Of a stretch of 64,000 bases of DNA, positions 45,175-53,065 are shown piece after piece (within the stretch, counting starts at the first letter, position 1; each line of letters begins with the position of its first letter). The DNA lies in the NCBI GenBank assembly GCA_963814955.1, contig CAWFEX010000012.1, forward strand, positions 1 through 64,000. The letters are read 5' to 3'. The DNA is from DATCJA01 sp963814955 (GTDB lineage Bacteria > Acidobacteriota > Vicinamibacteria > Vicinamibacterales > UBA2999). Position numbers and translations under genes: made by a program. The notes below the pieces were generated by a model, which made no database searches, had not been told where the DNA came from, and was given only the letters and a program-made list of their open reading frames with translations.

Positions 45175-45951
45175 GTGCTGACAATCATCGAAAAGCCGCT
45201 CAAGTCGGCCTTGCTCGAGTTGCAGGAATACGTTCGCCTGCAGATAGCCACGCTGCGGGGCGTGACGAGCCGGCCGTACTACTTCAACGACATCGTCGAG
45301 CAGTTCGAAGAGATTGGGATCGGCTCATTGACGGTTGTACTCCTGACAGGGTTCTTTACGGGCGCCGTCCTCGCATTGCAGACGGGAATTACGCTCGATC
45401 AATTCGGTGCGCGTCCGTTCGTTGGACGTCTGGTGAGCGCGTCGATGATCAAGGAGCTGGGCCCGGTGCTCACCGGGCTCATGCTTGCGGGCCGCATCGG
45501 GTCGGGCATTGCCGCTGAGCTCGGGTCGATGGTAGTGACCGATCAGATCAACGCGCTCCGTGCGCTGGGAACCGACCCGGTGCGCAAGCTGGTCGTGCCG
45601 CGGGTGCTTGCTGGAGTCTTCATGGCGCCGGTTCTCACGGTGGTGGCCAATACGGTAGGCATCATCGGTGGATGGCTGATAGCCGTGTTTCAATTAAGAG
45701 TGGCTTCGAGCCTGTACTGGACGTCCGTCGTCGACGGTTTGTACCTCGAAGATGCCTGGATGGGGCTCATCAAGCCGTTCTGTCTCGGCTTCGTCATCGT
45801 GACGATCGGTTGTCACGTGGGGCTGCGAGCCCACGGCGGCACGCAGGGCGTCGGACGAGCGACGACGAACGCGGTGGTGGCTTCGTCTGTCGCGGTAATT
45901 GCGGTGGATTTCTTCGTGACGCGTCTGTTGATTACGCTCTTGGCGCCTTGA
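45175..45951 (+). CDS. mlaE: MlaE-type lipid ABC transporter permease
   Basis: 258 residues with about five membrane helices. Signature segments are TGFFTGAVLALQTGITLDQFGA, SMIKELGPVLTGLMLAGRIG and MVVTDQINALRALGTDPV. It is the inner-membrane permease of a phospholipid transport system related to Mla/Mce/TGD. Genes for its ATPase, MCE-domain substrate-binding protein and a small membrane protein follow in order. The start is GTG at 45175, four bases after uvrB; read-through from uvrB is likely. Confidence 0.95.
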   Translation: MLTIIEKPLKSALLELQEYVRLQIATLRGVTSRPYYFNDIVEQFEEIGIGSLTVVLLTGFFTGAVLALQTGITLDQFGARPFVGRLVSASMIKELGPVLTGLMLAGRIGSGIAAELGSMVVTDQINALRALGTDPVRKLVVPRVLAGVFMAPVLTVVANTVGIIGGWLIAVFQLRVASSLYWTSVVDGLYLEDAWMGLIKPFCLGFVIVTIGCHVGLRAHGGTQGVGRATTNAVVASSVAVIAVDFFVTRLLITLLAP

Positions 45952-45981
45952 ACGGTGGGACGTGTGCCCGCACCTCACTGA

Positions 45982-46830
45982 ATGACCCTTGCGACTGAAC
46001 GCTCTCCCGAGCTGGCGGAAGCGCTAGGCCCCGGTTCTCCGATTGTGGTCTTCGACAAGGTGTCGCTCGCCTTCGACGAGCAGGTCGTGCTCCGCAACAT
46101 CAGCTTCACATTGCTCACCGGACATACGAAGATCATCCTTGGCGCCAGCGGCTCGGGTAAGTCGACGATATTGAAGCTGATTCTGGGCCTTCTCAGGCCC
46201 GACTCTGGTGTCATCTGGGTCAACGGAGAGCGCACCGACAAGTTGTCCGAGCTCGAGTTGATGGCGGTGCGCGCGGATCTGGGAATGGTGTTTCAGGAGG
46301 GTGCGCTGTTCGATTCGCTCAGCGTGGCCGACAATGTCGGCTACAAGCTGTACGAGGAGACGCGGATGCCCGATGATGAGGTCCGGCGGCGCGTCGAGGA
46401 GGTCCTCGGCTTCATCGGGCTCGGCGAGTACATCGACCGGATGCCGGCGGAGCTCTCGGGCGGTCAGCGCCGGCGGGTGGCGATCGCGCGTGCGATGGCC
46501 GCCAAGCCGCGGCTGTTGCTCTACGACGAACCGACGACGGGTCTCGATCCGATTACGGCGACGACGGTTGACGACGAAATCATCAAACTGCGCGACCTGG
46601 AAAACGCCAGTTCGATCCTCGTGACGCATCAGTTGCGCGACGCGTTCTACGTAGCGGGGCAGGAAGCCGTTCGGCGGGATGACGGACTGCTGTTGATCCG
46701 TCCTGCGGACGAAGACAAGTCCGAGGAAGCGGAATTCATCATGTTGAAGGACGGCTGGATCGCGTTCGAGGGGCACGCGGCGGAGCTGCGGTCATCCTCG
46801 GATCCGTATTTGAAAACGTTCCTGTCGTAG
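45982..46830 (+). CDS. mlaF: MlaF-type lipid ABC transporter ATP-binding protein
   Basis: 282 residues. Walker A GASGSGKSTILK, Q-loop GMVFQEGALFDSLSV, ABC signature LSGGQRRRVAIARAMA, Walker B LLLYDEPTTGLDPI and the switch His in VTHQ are all present. The region after the switch (about 215-282) is longer than in minimal MlaF and contains acidic stretch DEDKSEEAEF, perhaps regulatory. It works with the permease just upstream. Start ATG at 45982. Confidence 0.95.
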   Translation: MTLATERSPELAEALGPGSPIVVFDKVSLAFDEQVVLRNISFTLLTGHTKIILGASGSGKSTILKLILGLLRPDSGVIWVNGERTDKLSELELMAVRADLGMVFQEGALFDSLSVADNVGYKLYEETRMPDDEVRRRVEEVLGFIGLGEYIDRMPAELSGGQRRRVAIARAMAAKPRLLLYDEPTTGLDPITATTVDDEIIKLRDLENASSILVTHQLRDAFYVAGQEAVRRDDGLLLIRPADEDKSEEAEFIMLKDGWIAFEGHAAELRSSSDPYLKTFLS

Positions 46831-46843
46831 AAAGGCGAATTGA

Positions 46844-47884
46844 ATGCCGCGTACGCGTTCGCTTGGTTGGGCTGAATTGAAGATCGGGCTCGTGACGGCC
46901 TTCGCGATGATCATGGCGATGATTCTGATCTTCCTGCTGAGTGGCGAAGGAGGATTCTTCTGGCAGCGGTACTCGCTGAAGACCGTTTTTCCCAACGCTG
47001 CGGGGTTGAAGGCGGGCGCGCCCGTGCGACTAGCCGGCGTCGAAGTCGGTTCGGTGAGCCAGGTCGACCTCATGGGCGAACAGGTCGAGGTCGTCATGGA
47101 GATCAATCGAGATTACCAGCCGCAAGTGACGACGGCGTCCCGCGCCTCGCTGGGATCGGTGTCGCTCCTCGGTGAGGCGGCGCTCGACATCACGGCTTCA
47201 AGTTCGGGTACGGCGATTCCCGAATGGGGCTACGTTCCGTCCGCGCCTGCTGCCGGGTCGTTCACGGAGGTGGCAACGAAGGCCACCGCAGGTATTGAAG
47301 AATTGACGGGCATCCTGCAGGACCTCCGTGGCGGCCGCGGTACGATGGGCCGCCTGTTCACGGACGAAGCGCTCTATCAGGAGATGAACGCGCTCGTCGG
47401 TGCCGCGGAAACGGTTGTCCGGAACGTCAACAGCGGACGAGGCACGCTCGGCCGTCTGGCGAACGATCCAACGGCAGCACGGGCGCTGGAGACCTCCTTG
47501 CAGAATTTCGAGGCGATCAGCGCGCGGATCCGATCGGGTGAAGGGAGCCTCGGCCGGCTCCTGAACGACGATACGCTCGCGCGCTCACTTTCTTCGACGA
47601 CAACAAACCTCGACACCATCACGGGACGCATCAGCCGTGGAGAGGGGACCGCCGGCAGACTAATCAGCGATCGGGCGCTGTACGACCGGTTGAACTCCAT
47701 GTCCGAACGCCTGGACAAGGTCATGGCAGGCCTGCAGCAAGGCGAGGGCACCGCCGGCCAGCTGCTGCGTGATCGGCAGTTGTATGAGAACATGAATGGC
47801 GCGGTCGGCGAACTGCGACAACTGGTGCGCGACATTCGCGCGGACCCGCGGAAGTTCCTCAACGTAAGAGTGAGCATCTTCTAG
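46844..47884 (+). CDS. mlaD: MlaD-type MCE-domain protein with repeated C-terminal motif
   Basis: 346 residues. An N-terminal membrane anchor (VTAFAMIMAMILIFLLSG) precedes one MCE domain (about 40-120: LKTVFPNAAGLKAGAPVRLA, VEVGSVSQV). The C-terminal half repeats a G-x-G-[TS]-x-G-[RQ]-L motif five times: GRGTMGRL, GRGTLGRL, GEGSLGRL, GEGTAGRL and GEGTAGQL, roughly every 35 to 40 residues, probably forming a helical tube or tail as in other long MCE proteins. It binds lipid in the periplasm for the MlaEF transporter. Confidence 0.93.
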   Translation: MPRTRSLGWAELKIGLVTAFAMIMAMILIFLLSGEGGFFWQRYSLKTVFPNAAGLKAGAPVRLAGVEVGSVSQVDLMGEQVEVVMEINRDYQPQVTTASRASLGSVSLLGEAALDITASSSGTAIPEWGYVPSAPAAGSFTEVATKATAGIEELTGILQDLRGGRGTMGRLFTDEALYQEMNALVGAAETVVRNVNSGRGTLGRLANDPTAARALETSLQNFEAISARIRSGEGSLGRLLNDDTLARSLSSTTTNLDTITGRISRGEGTAGRLISDRALYDRLNSMSERLDKVMAGLQQGEGTAGQLLRDRQLYENMNGAVGELRQLVRDIRADPRKFLNVRVSIF

Positions 47885-47918
47885 TCCGTCTCGGTTGTTG
47901 ACGGACGAGGCCTGTCGA

Positions 47919-48197
47919 GTGAACGACGTCTTTCTCGGAATCATCGCCGTTGCGGTGCTGATCATGGCCATCATTCAAGTGGCGGCCATCGTGGTGGCAG
48001 CGCGCGTGGCCCGGCGCCTCGATCGGTTCGCCGACAGCCTCGAGCAGGACATTCGTCCGGTGGTGGCAAGCCTGCAGGCGCTGACGGCCGACGCCGCGCG
48101 GGCGACCTCGGCCTTCCGGGCCATCCTCGCGATTTTCCGCGGCCCCAGGAAAGACGAACGTTCGAGCAGCGAGGAAGATCCGCTGTTCATCGGGTAA
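47919..48197 (+). CDS. Small membrane protein of the Mla operon (DUF948-like)
   Basis: 92 residues from GTG 47919 (GAGG precedes it; a TTG at 47895 is an alternative). One long N-terminal hydrophobic segment (IIAVAVLIMAIIQVAAIVVAA) is followed by an amphipathic, probably coiled helix with LEQDIRPVVASLQALTADAA and a charged tail. The shape resembles DUF948 proteins. It is the last gene of the mlaE-F-D run, 34 bases after mlaD. Function unknown, plausibly a membrane accessory of the transporter. Confidence 0.7.
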   Translation: MNDVFLGIIAVAVLIMAIIQVAAIVVAARVARRLDRFADSLEQDIRPVVASLQALTADAARATSAFRAILAIFRGPRKDERSSSEEDPLFIG

Positions 48198-48326
48198 ACC
48201 CCTTCGCCTGAGGGTTTCTTCGCATTTGACGGCCGGCTCATCCGGTGATACAAGTCGCGCATACATTAGACAAGCCGCTGGCGCGCACGCCCGTGTGGTG
48301 CCGGTGGCTGCCTGGGGGGTGCAGCC

Positions 48327-48863
48327 ATGACAGACTTGCGGCGTGGCGTGCGGTGGTTGGCGGTGTTTGCCCTACTCGCTCCGGGAGTCGCGGCCGCTCA
48401 GGATTCGAGGTCCGCGCAGCTTGCGACGGAGCTCGTCAAGCTCCTGGACGCGATGAAGATCGACAGCGTGGCTGCCAGAATGCAGGGCGATGAGTACGCC
48501 GGAGCGTTATACTTCCCGGGAAGTCAGCTCCTGGTGGTGAAGGCGCGCTACATCGTGCCCGAGCGTATGGACGCGCAGCTCGCGCAGAAGAATTACCGCG
48601 ACGTGTATATCGATCTCAACAGCGCGTCGGTGCCAGCGTCGAAACTGTTGATTGCCGACCTCGGCGCCAACGGATTGTTTGCGAGGCGCCGGGAAAACCA
48701 GTTCGATACCGCCGATGTCGGCGGCAAGAGCTATTCGTTCGACGGCGACTGGGGGAAGGCGAAGATTTCGGAGCAGGAGTACTCGAAGGCGTTCGAGACG
48801 AGCGAGGGCGAGTACCTGAAGATTCTCGAAGCTCTGGTTGCGCAGCTCAAGAAGACCTCGTAG
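48327..48863 (+). CDS. Small secreted protein, unknown function
   Basis: 178 residues with a signal peptide (MTDLRRGVRWLAVFALLAPG, cut likely after VAAA). The mature part has ELVKLLDAMKIDSVAARM and LLVVKARYIVPERMDAQLA and no domain I can name with confidence. No cysteine remains in the mature part. It follows the Mla operon after 129 bases and is closed by a textbook terminator, so it probably has its own promoter. Likely a periplasmic protein. Confidence 0.7.
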   Translation: MTDLRRGVRWLAVFALLAPGVAAAQDSRSAQLATELVKLLDAMKIDSVAARMQGDEYAGALYFPGSQLLVVKARYIVPERMDAQLAQKNYRDVYIDLNSASVPASKLLIADLGANGLFARRRENQFDTADVGGKSYSFDGDWGKAKISEQEYSKAFETSEGEYLKILEALVAQLKKTS

Positions 48864-48892
48864 CCGGCGCAAGTCGCCAATGCTGCGAGGCA

Positions 48893-48924
48893 AAAAAGGG
48901 CGGCCCTCACGGGCCGCCCTTTTT
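48893..48924. terminator. Strong Rho-independent terminator
   Basis: Arms AAAAAGGGCGGCCC (48893-48906) and GGGCCGCCCTTTTT (48911-48924) are perfectly complementary around the 4-base loop TCAC, with A and T tails on the two sides, so it can work in both directions. It ends the secreted-protein gene. Confidence 0.95.
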
Positions 48925-49045
48925 GTGTCTAGAAGCCACAGTACGTAGTGTCCGGCTTCAGACGGACCCTTGAAGCAGGCAATCGTGCCGTCTACCCGCC
49001 TCTTGGAGTCGCAGGGTCGCGAAGTCTCATTCAGACAAGGACGTC

Positions 49046-49759
49046 ATGGACCTGCGTCACATCATGCTCGCCTACTACAACGAGCGAGCTTCCGAGTATG
49101 AAGAGGCGTACACGCTCGGCACCGGGACAGCCTCAATCACCGATCCGAGTGTGTTCACGTCGGAGATTGTGACGCTGGCGGCTGTCGTCGCTGAATTCGG
49201 GAACGGCTATCTGCTCGATCTGGCCTGTGGCACCGGGTATTGGCTGCCGTACTACGCGCCGAATTGCGAACGCGTGACGCTGTTTGACCAGTCCGAGGCG
49301 ATGCTGCGCGAATGCGATCGGAAGGTGCAGCGCTTGAATATCGGGGATCGGTGCAGTCTCGTTCGCGGCGATGTGTTCGACTACGATTTCGCACCGGGCG
49401 CCTACGACTGCGCGTTGATAGGTTTCTTGTTGAGCCACGTCTCCGAGGCGCAAGAGGCCGAAGTGTTCGGCTCGCTGAGAAGGATGCTTCGCCCTTCCGG
49501 GCGATTTCTGATTCTGGACTCTGCATGGACCGAGCTGCGCGCGAAATTCAACCGGAAAGAGGAACGGCAGGAACGCCAGTTGAACAACGGCACACGGTTC
49601 GAGATTTACAAGCGGTATCTGGATAGAGTGGACATCGCGGGCTGGGCGGAGAAGTATCGGCTGACGACGCGGATCGCGTACTTCGGAACCGCGTTGTGCG
49701 CCGTCTCGGGCCGGTTTCGACGAGATTTAGGACTCTCGCACCTCGGGCCTTCGGTTTAG
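49046..49759 (+). CDS. Class I SAM-dependent methyltransferase
   Basis: 237 residues with a seven-stranded methyltransferase fold. Motif I is LLDLACGTGYWLPYYA near residue 57, followed by LFDQSEAMLREC, GDVFDYDF (motif II region) and a PSGRFLILDSAW post-motif strand. Substrate unknown. Start ATG at 49046. It faces the minus-strand sigma-factor operon, overlapping its last gene by 4 bases at the 3' ends. It is the first gene of an accessory-looking patch. Confidence 0.87.
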   Translation: MDLRHIMLAYYNERASEYEEAYTLGTGTASITDPSVFTSEIVTLAAVVAEFGNGYLLDLACGTGYWLPYYAPNCERVTLFDQSEAMLRECDRKVQRLNIGDRCSLVRGDVFDYDFAPGAYDCALIGFLLSHVSEAQEAEVFGSLRRMLRPSGRFLILDSAWTELRAKFNRKEERQERQLNNGTRFEIYKRYLDRVDIAGWAEKYRLTTRIAYFGTALCAVSGRFRRDLGLSHLGPSV

Positions 49760-50356
49760 CGCATGCCGATACCGTCGGCAATTCTGGCTGCATCGGCCCG
49801 GGTGAAGTTGCCGGTGATCATGGCGGAATTGCCAATCGCGGAACGCACCACCGGCGCCATCACCACCTGCCCGTCGATCAGAATGGCCACCGGCCGTCCG
49901 ATGTGAGCCGCGGTTGCCTGGCGCATCCGTTGCGCTCCAGCTTCCAGCAATTCCACCGAGACACCGAAGCGATCCGGGCCATCCTCGGTGGCCCAACTCT
50001 GGGCGATGTCGTCGTTCGTCACGATCGTCTCAGGGTGCAGGTAGATCATGCGCCCGGAATCGGCAACCTGGGCGACGATCAGCCCAGGCACCGGCCGCAG
50101 CTCCGCGAGACGCACCTCGAATCGGACGGCGGCCCGGAGCGTCCCACTATCGCCAAAAGCGACGAGTGACGGCAATGACGGCGAGGGTGGCGGCCAGCGC
50201 GCCTCCGGCGGCCATCGCCACATGACGCCGGGGCGGTTGAGCGACCGACGCAGCGGCCACGACGGTCCGGCGAATCTGCTCGCGCGTCTCGTTCATACGT
50301 GCCGAATCGTCTTTCAGCGGATCGGCTTCTCGCAGCAGATCAGATACGTTTCTCAT
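49756..50356 (-). CDS. Sigma-factor partner: membrane anchor plus SecD-head-like domain, frameshifted
   Basis: From ATG at 50356 (overlapping the sigma gene stop as ATGA) the frame reads MRNVSDLLREADPL, a charged cytoplasmic segment, then a membrane helix (MAAGGALAATLAVIAVT). It stops after RRFWR at 50147. Removing one T from TTTT near 50157-50160 joins it to RRFGDSGTLRAAVRFEVRLA and continues to 49756. The outside part holds LHPETIVTNDDIAQSW and GRPVAILIDGQVVMAPVVRS..ITGNFTRADAARIADGI, which resembles the P1-head subdomain of SecD. Its operon position suggests an anti-sigma or sensory role. Both the joining and the role are inferences. Confidence 0.65.
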
Positions 50357-50895
50357 GGCGTGTCTCCATGTCTGGAGCCGAGTAGACGAGCCAGATCGCG
50401 ACGTCCCGCCCGAAGATGCCATCGCACGGTGATGGCAGTGATGCCCAGTTGCGACGCAATCGTCGAGACGGCGAGCCCCTCCAACTCGTGCATCACGACG
50501 ACTGCGCGTCTTCGAGGTGGCAGCCTGTCGAGTGCACGCCATACCGTTGCCCGCGCGATTACGGCGGAACCGTGATCGGGTTCGGACTGAAGGGCAGGTT
50601 CGTCGTGGTGCTTTTGCACCGCGGCTCTCCGCCACTGGTCGCGGCGAAGATTGATCAGTACACGCACCAGCCAGGCTTCCTCGCGGTCGGCACCGAACGG
50701 CACGGATTTGGTCGAACGGGCGGCGCGGAGGAACGTCTCCTGGACCAGATCGAGAGCGTCGTCAGCTGTTGGAGTCAGCCGGCGCGCCAGCCGGTACAGG
50801 CGCTGATGGTGGGCGTCGAACAGTGCGGCGACGCGGTCGGAGGATCTCTCCTCGACGGGAACCGCCAGCGTGCTCGCGATCGGCTGACTGCTCAC
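50353..50895 (-). CDS. ECF-type RNA polymerase sigma factor
   Basis: 180 residues. Region 2 (about 22-85: VAALFDAHHQRLYRLARRLT, DALDLVQETFLRAARS) and region 4 (about 120-170: LDRLPPRRRAVVVMHELEGL, STIASQLGITAITVRWHLRA) are evident. Start is GTG at 50895. The next gene in the operon overlaps it (ATGA) and encodes a membrane-spanning partner, a usual arrangement for ECF sigma/anti-sigma pairs. A separate ECF gene is at 6139 and is not closely related by sequence. Confidence 0.92.
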   Translation of the reverse strand: MSSQPIASTLAVPVEERSSDRVAALFDAHHQRLYRLARRLTPTADDALDLVQETFLRAARSTKSVPFGADREEAWLVRVLINLRRDQWRRAAVQKHHDEPALQSEPDHGSAVIARATVWRALDRLPPRRRAVVVMHELEGLAVSTIASQLGITAITVRWHLRAGRRDLARLLGSRHGDTP

Positions 50896-50941
50896 ACTTA
50901 CCTAGACGCGCGACGCGACCAGAATGATTGGCCTCCTATCA

Positions 50942-51268
50942 CTACGGAGCCGGCGCGAGTATGGTGAGGACGAGCAACCGGCCGGCGCCGGTGTTGCGGA
51001 TACCGTGCGGTACACCTTCAGGGGCGACCAACAACACTCCCGCTCGCATCGGAACGTCGCCTGCTTCGAGCAGGAACAGTCCCTGGCCTTCAATGACGTG
51101 GTAGACCTTGTCCATGCCTGCATGCGTGTGGAGCGTATGCTCCTGCCCGGGCTCGAACGCATTCAGGCCGACCATCACGTGCTCGGACCGGAAGATCGTG
51201 CTCTTGCCCATTCTGTCGGGCGAGTAGACGGCGTGGTCGCGTGGCTGGATCGCAGTCGGATGTTCCAT
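50942..51268 (-). CDS. Cupin-domain protein
   Basis: 108 residues from ATG at 51268. Cupin motif 1 is PGQEHTLHTHAGMDKVYHVIEGQG, with the metal-binding HxH and Glu-like spacing, and motif 2 LLVAPEGVPHGIRNTG with a His. Single-domain cupins of this kind bind metals or small ligands; the reaction is unknown. It ends 46 bases before the sigma gene on the same strand, so it may belong to the same transcript. A longer start at 51397 is possible but the added 43 residues are not cupin-like. Confidence 0.82.
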   Translation of the reverse strand: MEHPTAIQPRDHAVYSPDRMGKSTIFRSEHVMVGLNAFEPGQEHTLHTHAGMDKVYHVIEGQGLFLLEAGDVPMRAGVLLVAPEGVPHGIRNTGAGRLLVLTILAPAP

Positions 51269-51417
51269 GGCAGGGATACTAGCGGAAACGGCGCTGCGCA
51301 AGAGTACGTGCAAGGTGCGCGGGGTGTCTGCGGCGATGACAAGCGCGCCGTGCTCTGTGGGTTTGTCCAGCTGCGCAGGAGGTATCACGTCGATCACCCT
51401 CGAACCGGTCGTTCTCG

Positions 51418-51692
51418 ATGCGCTACCTGAGTGAGAGGACCTTATGGGCGAGTTTCAAGACCACTACATGCTCGAAAGACGGGTGGCGCCAACAGGTCAG
51501 GGCGTGCGAACTTGCCGGCGTGGAGCTTCTCTGCTGCCCTGAGGCAGTACTTGGTGGCCTTGCCGACTATGTCAGCGGCCCCTTTGAGATCGCAATCAGT
51601 GAGCGGAACCTCCAGAAGCGCTTGGATCCGATCGCGAGCGATACCTAATCGTCGCGGAGATCGACACGGCTGTCCAACTGCAGGCACAGTGA
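51418..51692 (+). pseudogene. Remnant of a nitrilase/carbon-nitrogen hydrolase gene
   Basis: A stretch reads KTTTCSKD..., then RACELAGVELLCCPEAVLGG, then RLDPIASDT before a stop at 51646-51648. These fit the first strand, the catalytic-Glu region (CPE) and the following helix of nitrilase-superfamily enzymes. Just afterwards, in another frame, LIVAEIDTAVQLQAQ ends at 51690-51692; that matches how such proteins finish. The catalytic Lys and Cys regions (about 150-200 residues) are missing, so an internal deletion is inferred. Best explained as a decayed gene. Confidence 0.6.
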
Positions 51693-51759
51693 CAGCCAAT
51701 GGAGTCGATCCGTACGCGCTGCCGGTGCGACGATCCGCGGACGGCCCTATCCCGACTAT

Positions 51760-52161
51760 ATGACGCACGAATGGAAGAACGCCGTCTGTTTCGGCAGGAT
51801 CGACGTGCTGCAGGGCCTCCTTGCCGCCGGAGCTGACATTGACGCGCGTGACGAGCATGGACAATCGGCGCTGATGCTTGCTGCCGTCGCCGGCCGCGAG
51901 CCTGTCGTCAAGTGGCTCGTCGAGCGCGATGCGCGGCTCGATCTCACGGCGAAATATGGTCTGAGCGCGCTCATGTTGGCCGCGGTCAACGGCCATGTCG
52001 AGGTGGTCCGGACACTGGTTCGAGCGGGCGCCAACCCTGAATTGCGCGGGTCGGGTGCACCAGGATTCGCCGGCAAAACGGCTTTGGATCTCGCGATCGC
52101 TCGTGAGGAACCGGAGATCGTCAGCATTCTGCGCTCCGTTCAGGCGACCCGGACTGAATGA
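51760..52161 (+). CDS. Ankyrin-repeat protein
   Basis: 133 residues, almost wholly ankyrin repeats. Repeats can be read as VDVLQGLLAAGADIDARDEHGQSALMLAA (from RIDVLQGLL on), VVKWLVERDARLDLTAKYGLSALMLAA-type and VVRTLVRAGANPELRG...KTALDLAI, about 33 residues each. No signal peptide or other domain. Such proteins mediate protein binding; the partner is unknown. The gene stands alone 67 bases after the nitrilase remnant. Confidence 0.85.
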   Translation: MTHEWKNAVCFGRIDVLQGLLAAGADIDARDEHGQSALMLAAVAGREPVVKWLVERDARLDLTAKYGLSALMLAAVNGHVEVVRTLVRAGANPELRGSGAPGFAGKTALDLAIAREEPEIVSILRSVQATRTE

Positions 52162-52437
52162 CGAGCAATCCATACACCGTCATGGGCGGCGGCCGAGGTG
52201 ATGCTCACGTTTCGTCCGCGGCCGCCGTCGGACACAGCGGGATACGATCTACAGGGTCAGCGAACATGATCCGATCACGCATTGAAGCTCGCAGTTTGGG
52301 CATCGACCGTTGCCGTCGCTTTGTTCGCTTCACTGAAACGCCGCCCTGGAGCAGCAAATGGCCAGCTCTTATACCGGATTGTCTGGTAGCCAGTCTGACA
52401 GCCAAAGGACGGACACGGGCAGAATAACGCTGTCAGT
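52162..52437. other. Gap without a supported gene
   Basis: 276 bases. A plus-strand open frame overlaps the ankyrin stop (ATG at 52158) and runs 89 codons to 52427, but its composition is not protein-like and it matches nothing I recognise. Nothing else seen. Confidence 0.3.
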
Positions 52438-52629
52438 TCACGCCTTCTCTGAGTCTCGACGCGATTCGTCGTCAGGTTCGACGCCACTCCCCTCCGCATC
52501 GTGCTCGTCGGGATTGGGCAGCGACGATGCCGGGTCGCTTGCCGGGAATGAGCCCGCAACAGTTTCATCGAGAGCCGCCTCGCGAATGCGGCGTTCCTCT
52601 TCGGGCGTGTGATTGTGTGCGTCCGTCAT
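52438..52629 (-). CDS. Small acidic protein with SFPASDP motif
   Basis: 63 residues, very rich in Asp, Glu, Ser and Pro and lacking hydrophobic segments, so probably disordered: TPEEERRIREAALDETVAGS followed by FPASDPASSLPNPDEH. The ALDETVA.SFPASDP(P/A)S signature recurs in short proteins of many soil bacteria, which I recall as a conserved unknown. AGGGAGA lies 8 bases upstream of the ATG at 52629. Not part of an evident operon. Confidence 0.68.
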   Translation of the reverse strand: MTDAHNHTPEEERRIREAALDETVAGSFPASDPASSLPNPDEHDAEGSGVEPDDESRRDSEKA

Positions 52630-53065
52630 GGCGGTCTCCCTTCACGACCATGCTCACGATACGCGAATTCGACCCGCCGAGACTTGAAGGTGACCGCCGG
52701 GCCGTAAGACCATCTCAAACCGTTACACACAGGCAATGCGGTTAGCGCTCCTCTGTGAATTGTCCGGGCTGGCGGACTAAAGCCGCTACCCAGGCAGACT
52801 CCTCACCCACTCAAGTAGATTCGTTCAGGGCCAACGCGGCCGTTCACAGGCACGAATGTTGCCCGGTGGTGGGCAAGCGGTCGCTCTCGTTGATCGCTTC
52901 CCGGCCAGGGGCTCGATCGACAGGCTCTTCAGACATACAAATTGAAGACGGTCACATTTGGTGCTTTTCCGATCCTCATCCACGACCATCTGGCCCGGAT
53001 CTATTTCCGTCTGCTTGGCGAGGTAGATTGCAGGCGAATCGTCTGCCGCGAGCGTTGTCTGTGCG
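52630..53065. other. 436-bp gap upstream of the NRPS-associated methyltransferase
   Basis: No supported gene on either strand. A short imperfect element GTCCGGGCTGGCGGACTAAAGCCGC near 52765 contains a 5-bp stem. The promoter for the downstream methyltransferase/NRPS genes would be expected here, but no clear -35/-10 pair was found. Confidence 0.3.

Noticed and set aside
52158..52427. 89-codon frame after the ankyrin gene
   Set aside because: Start overlap looks tempting but the composition is not protein-like and nothing was recognised.
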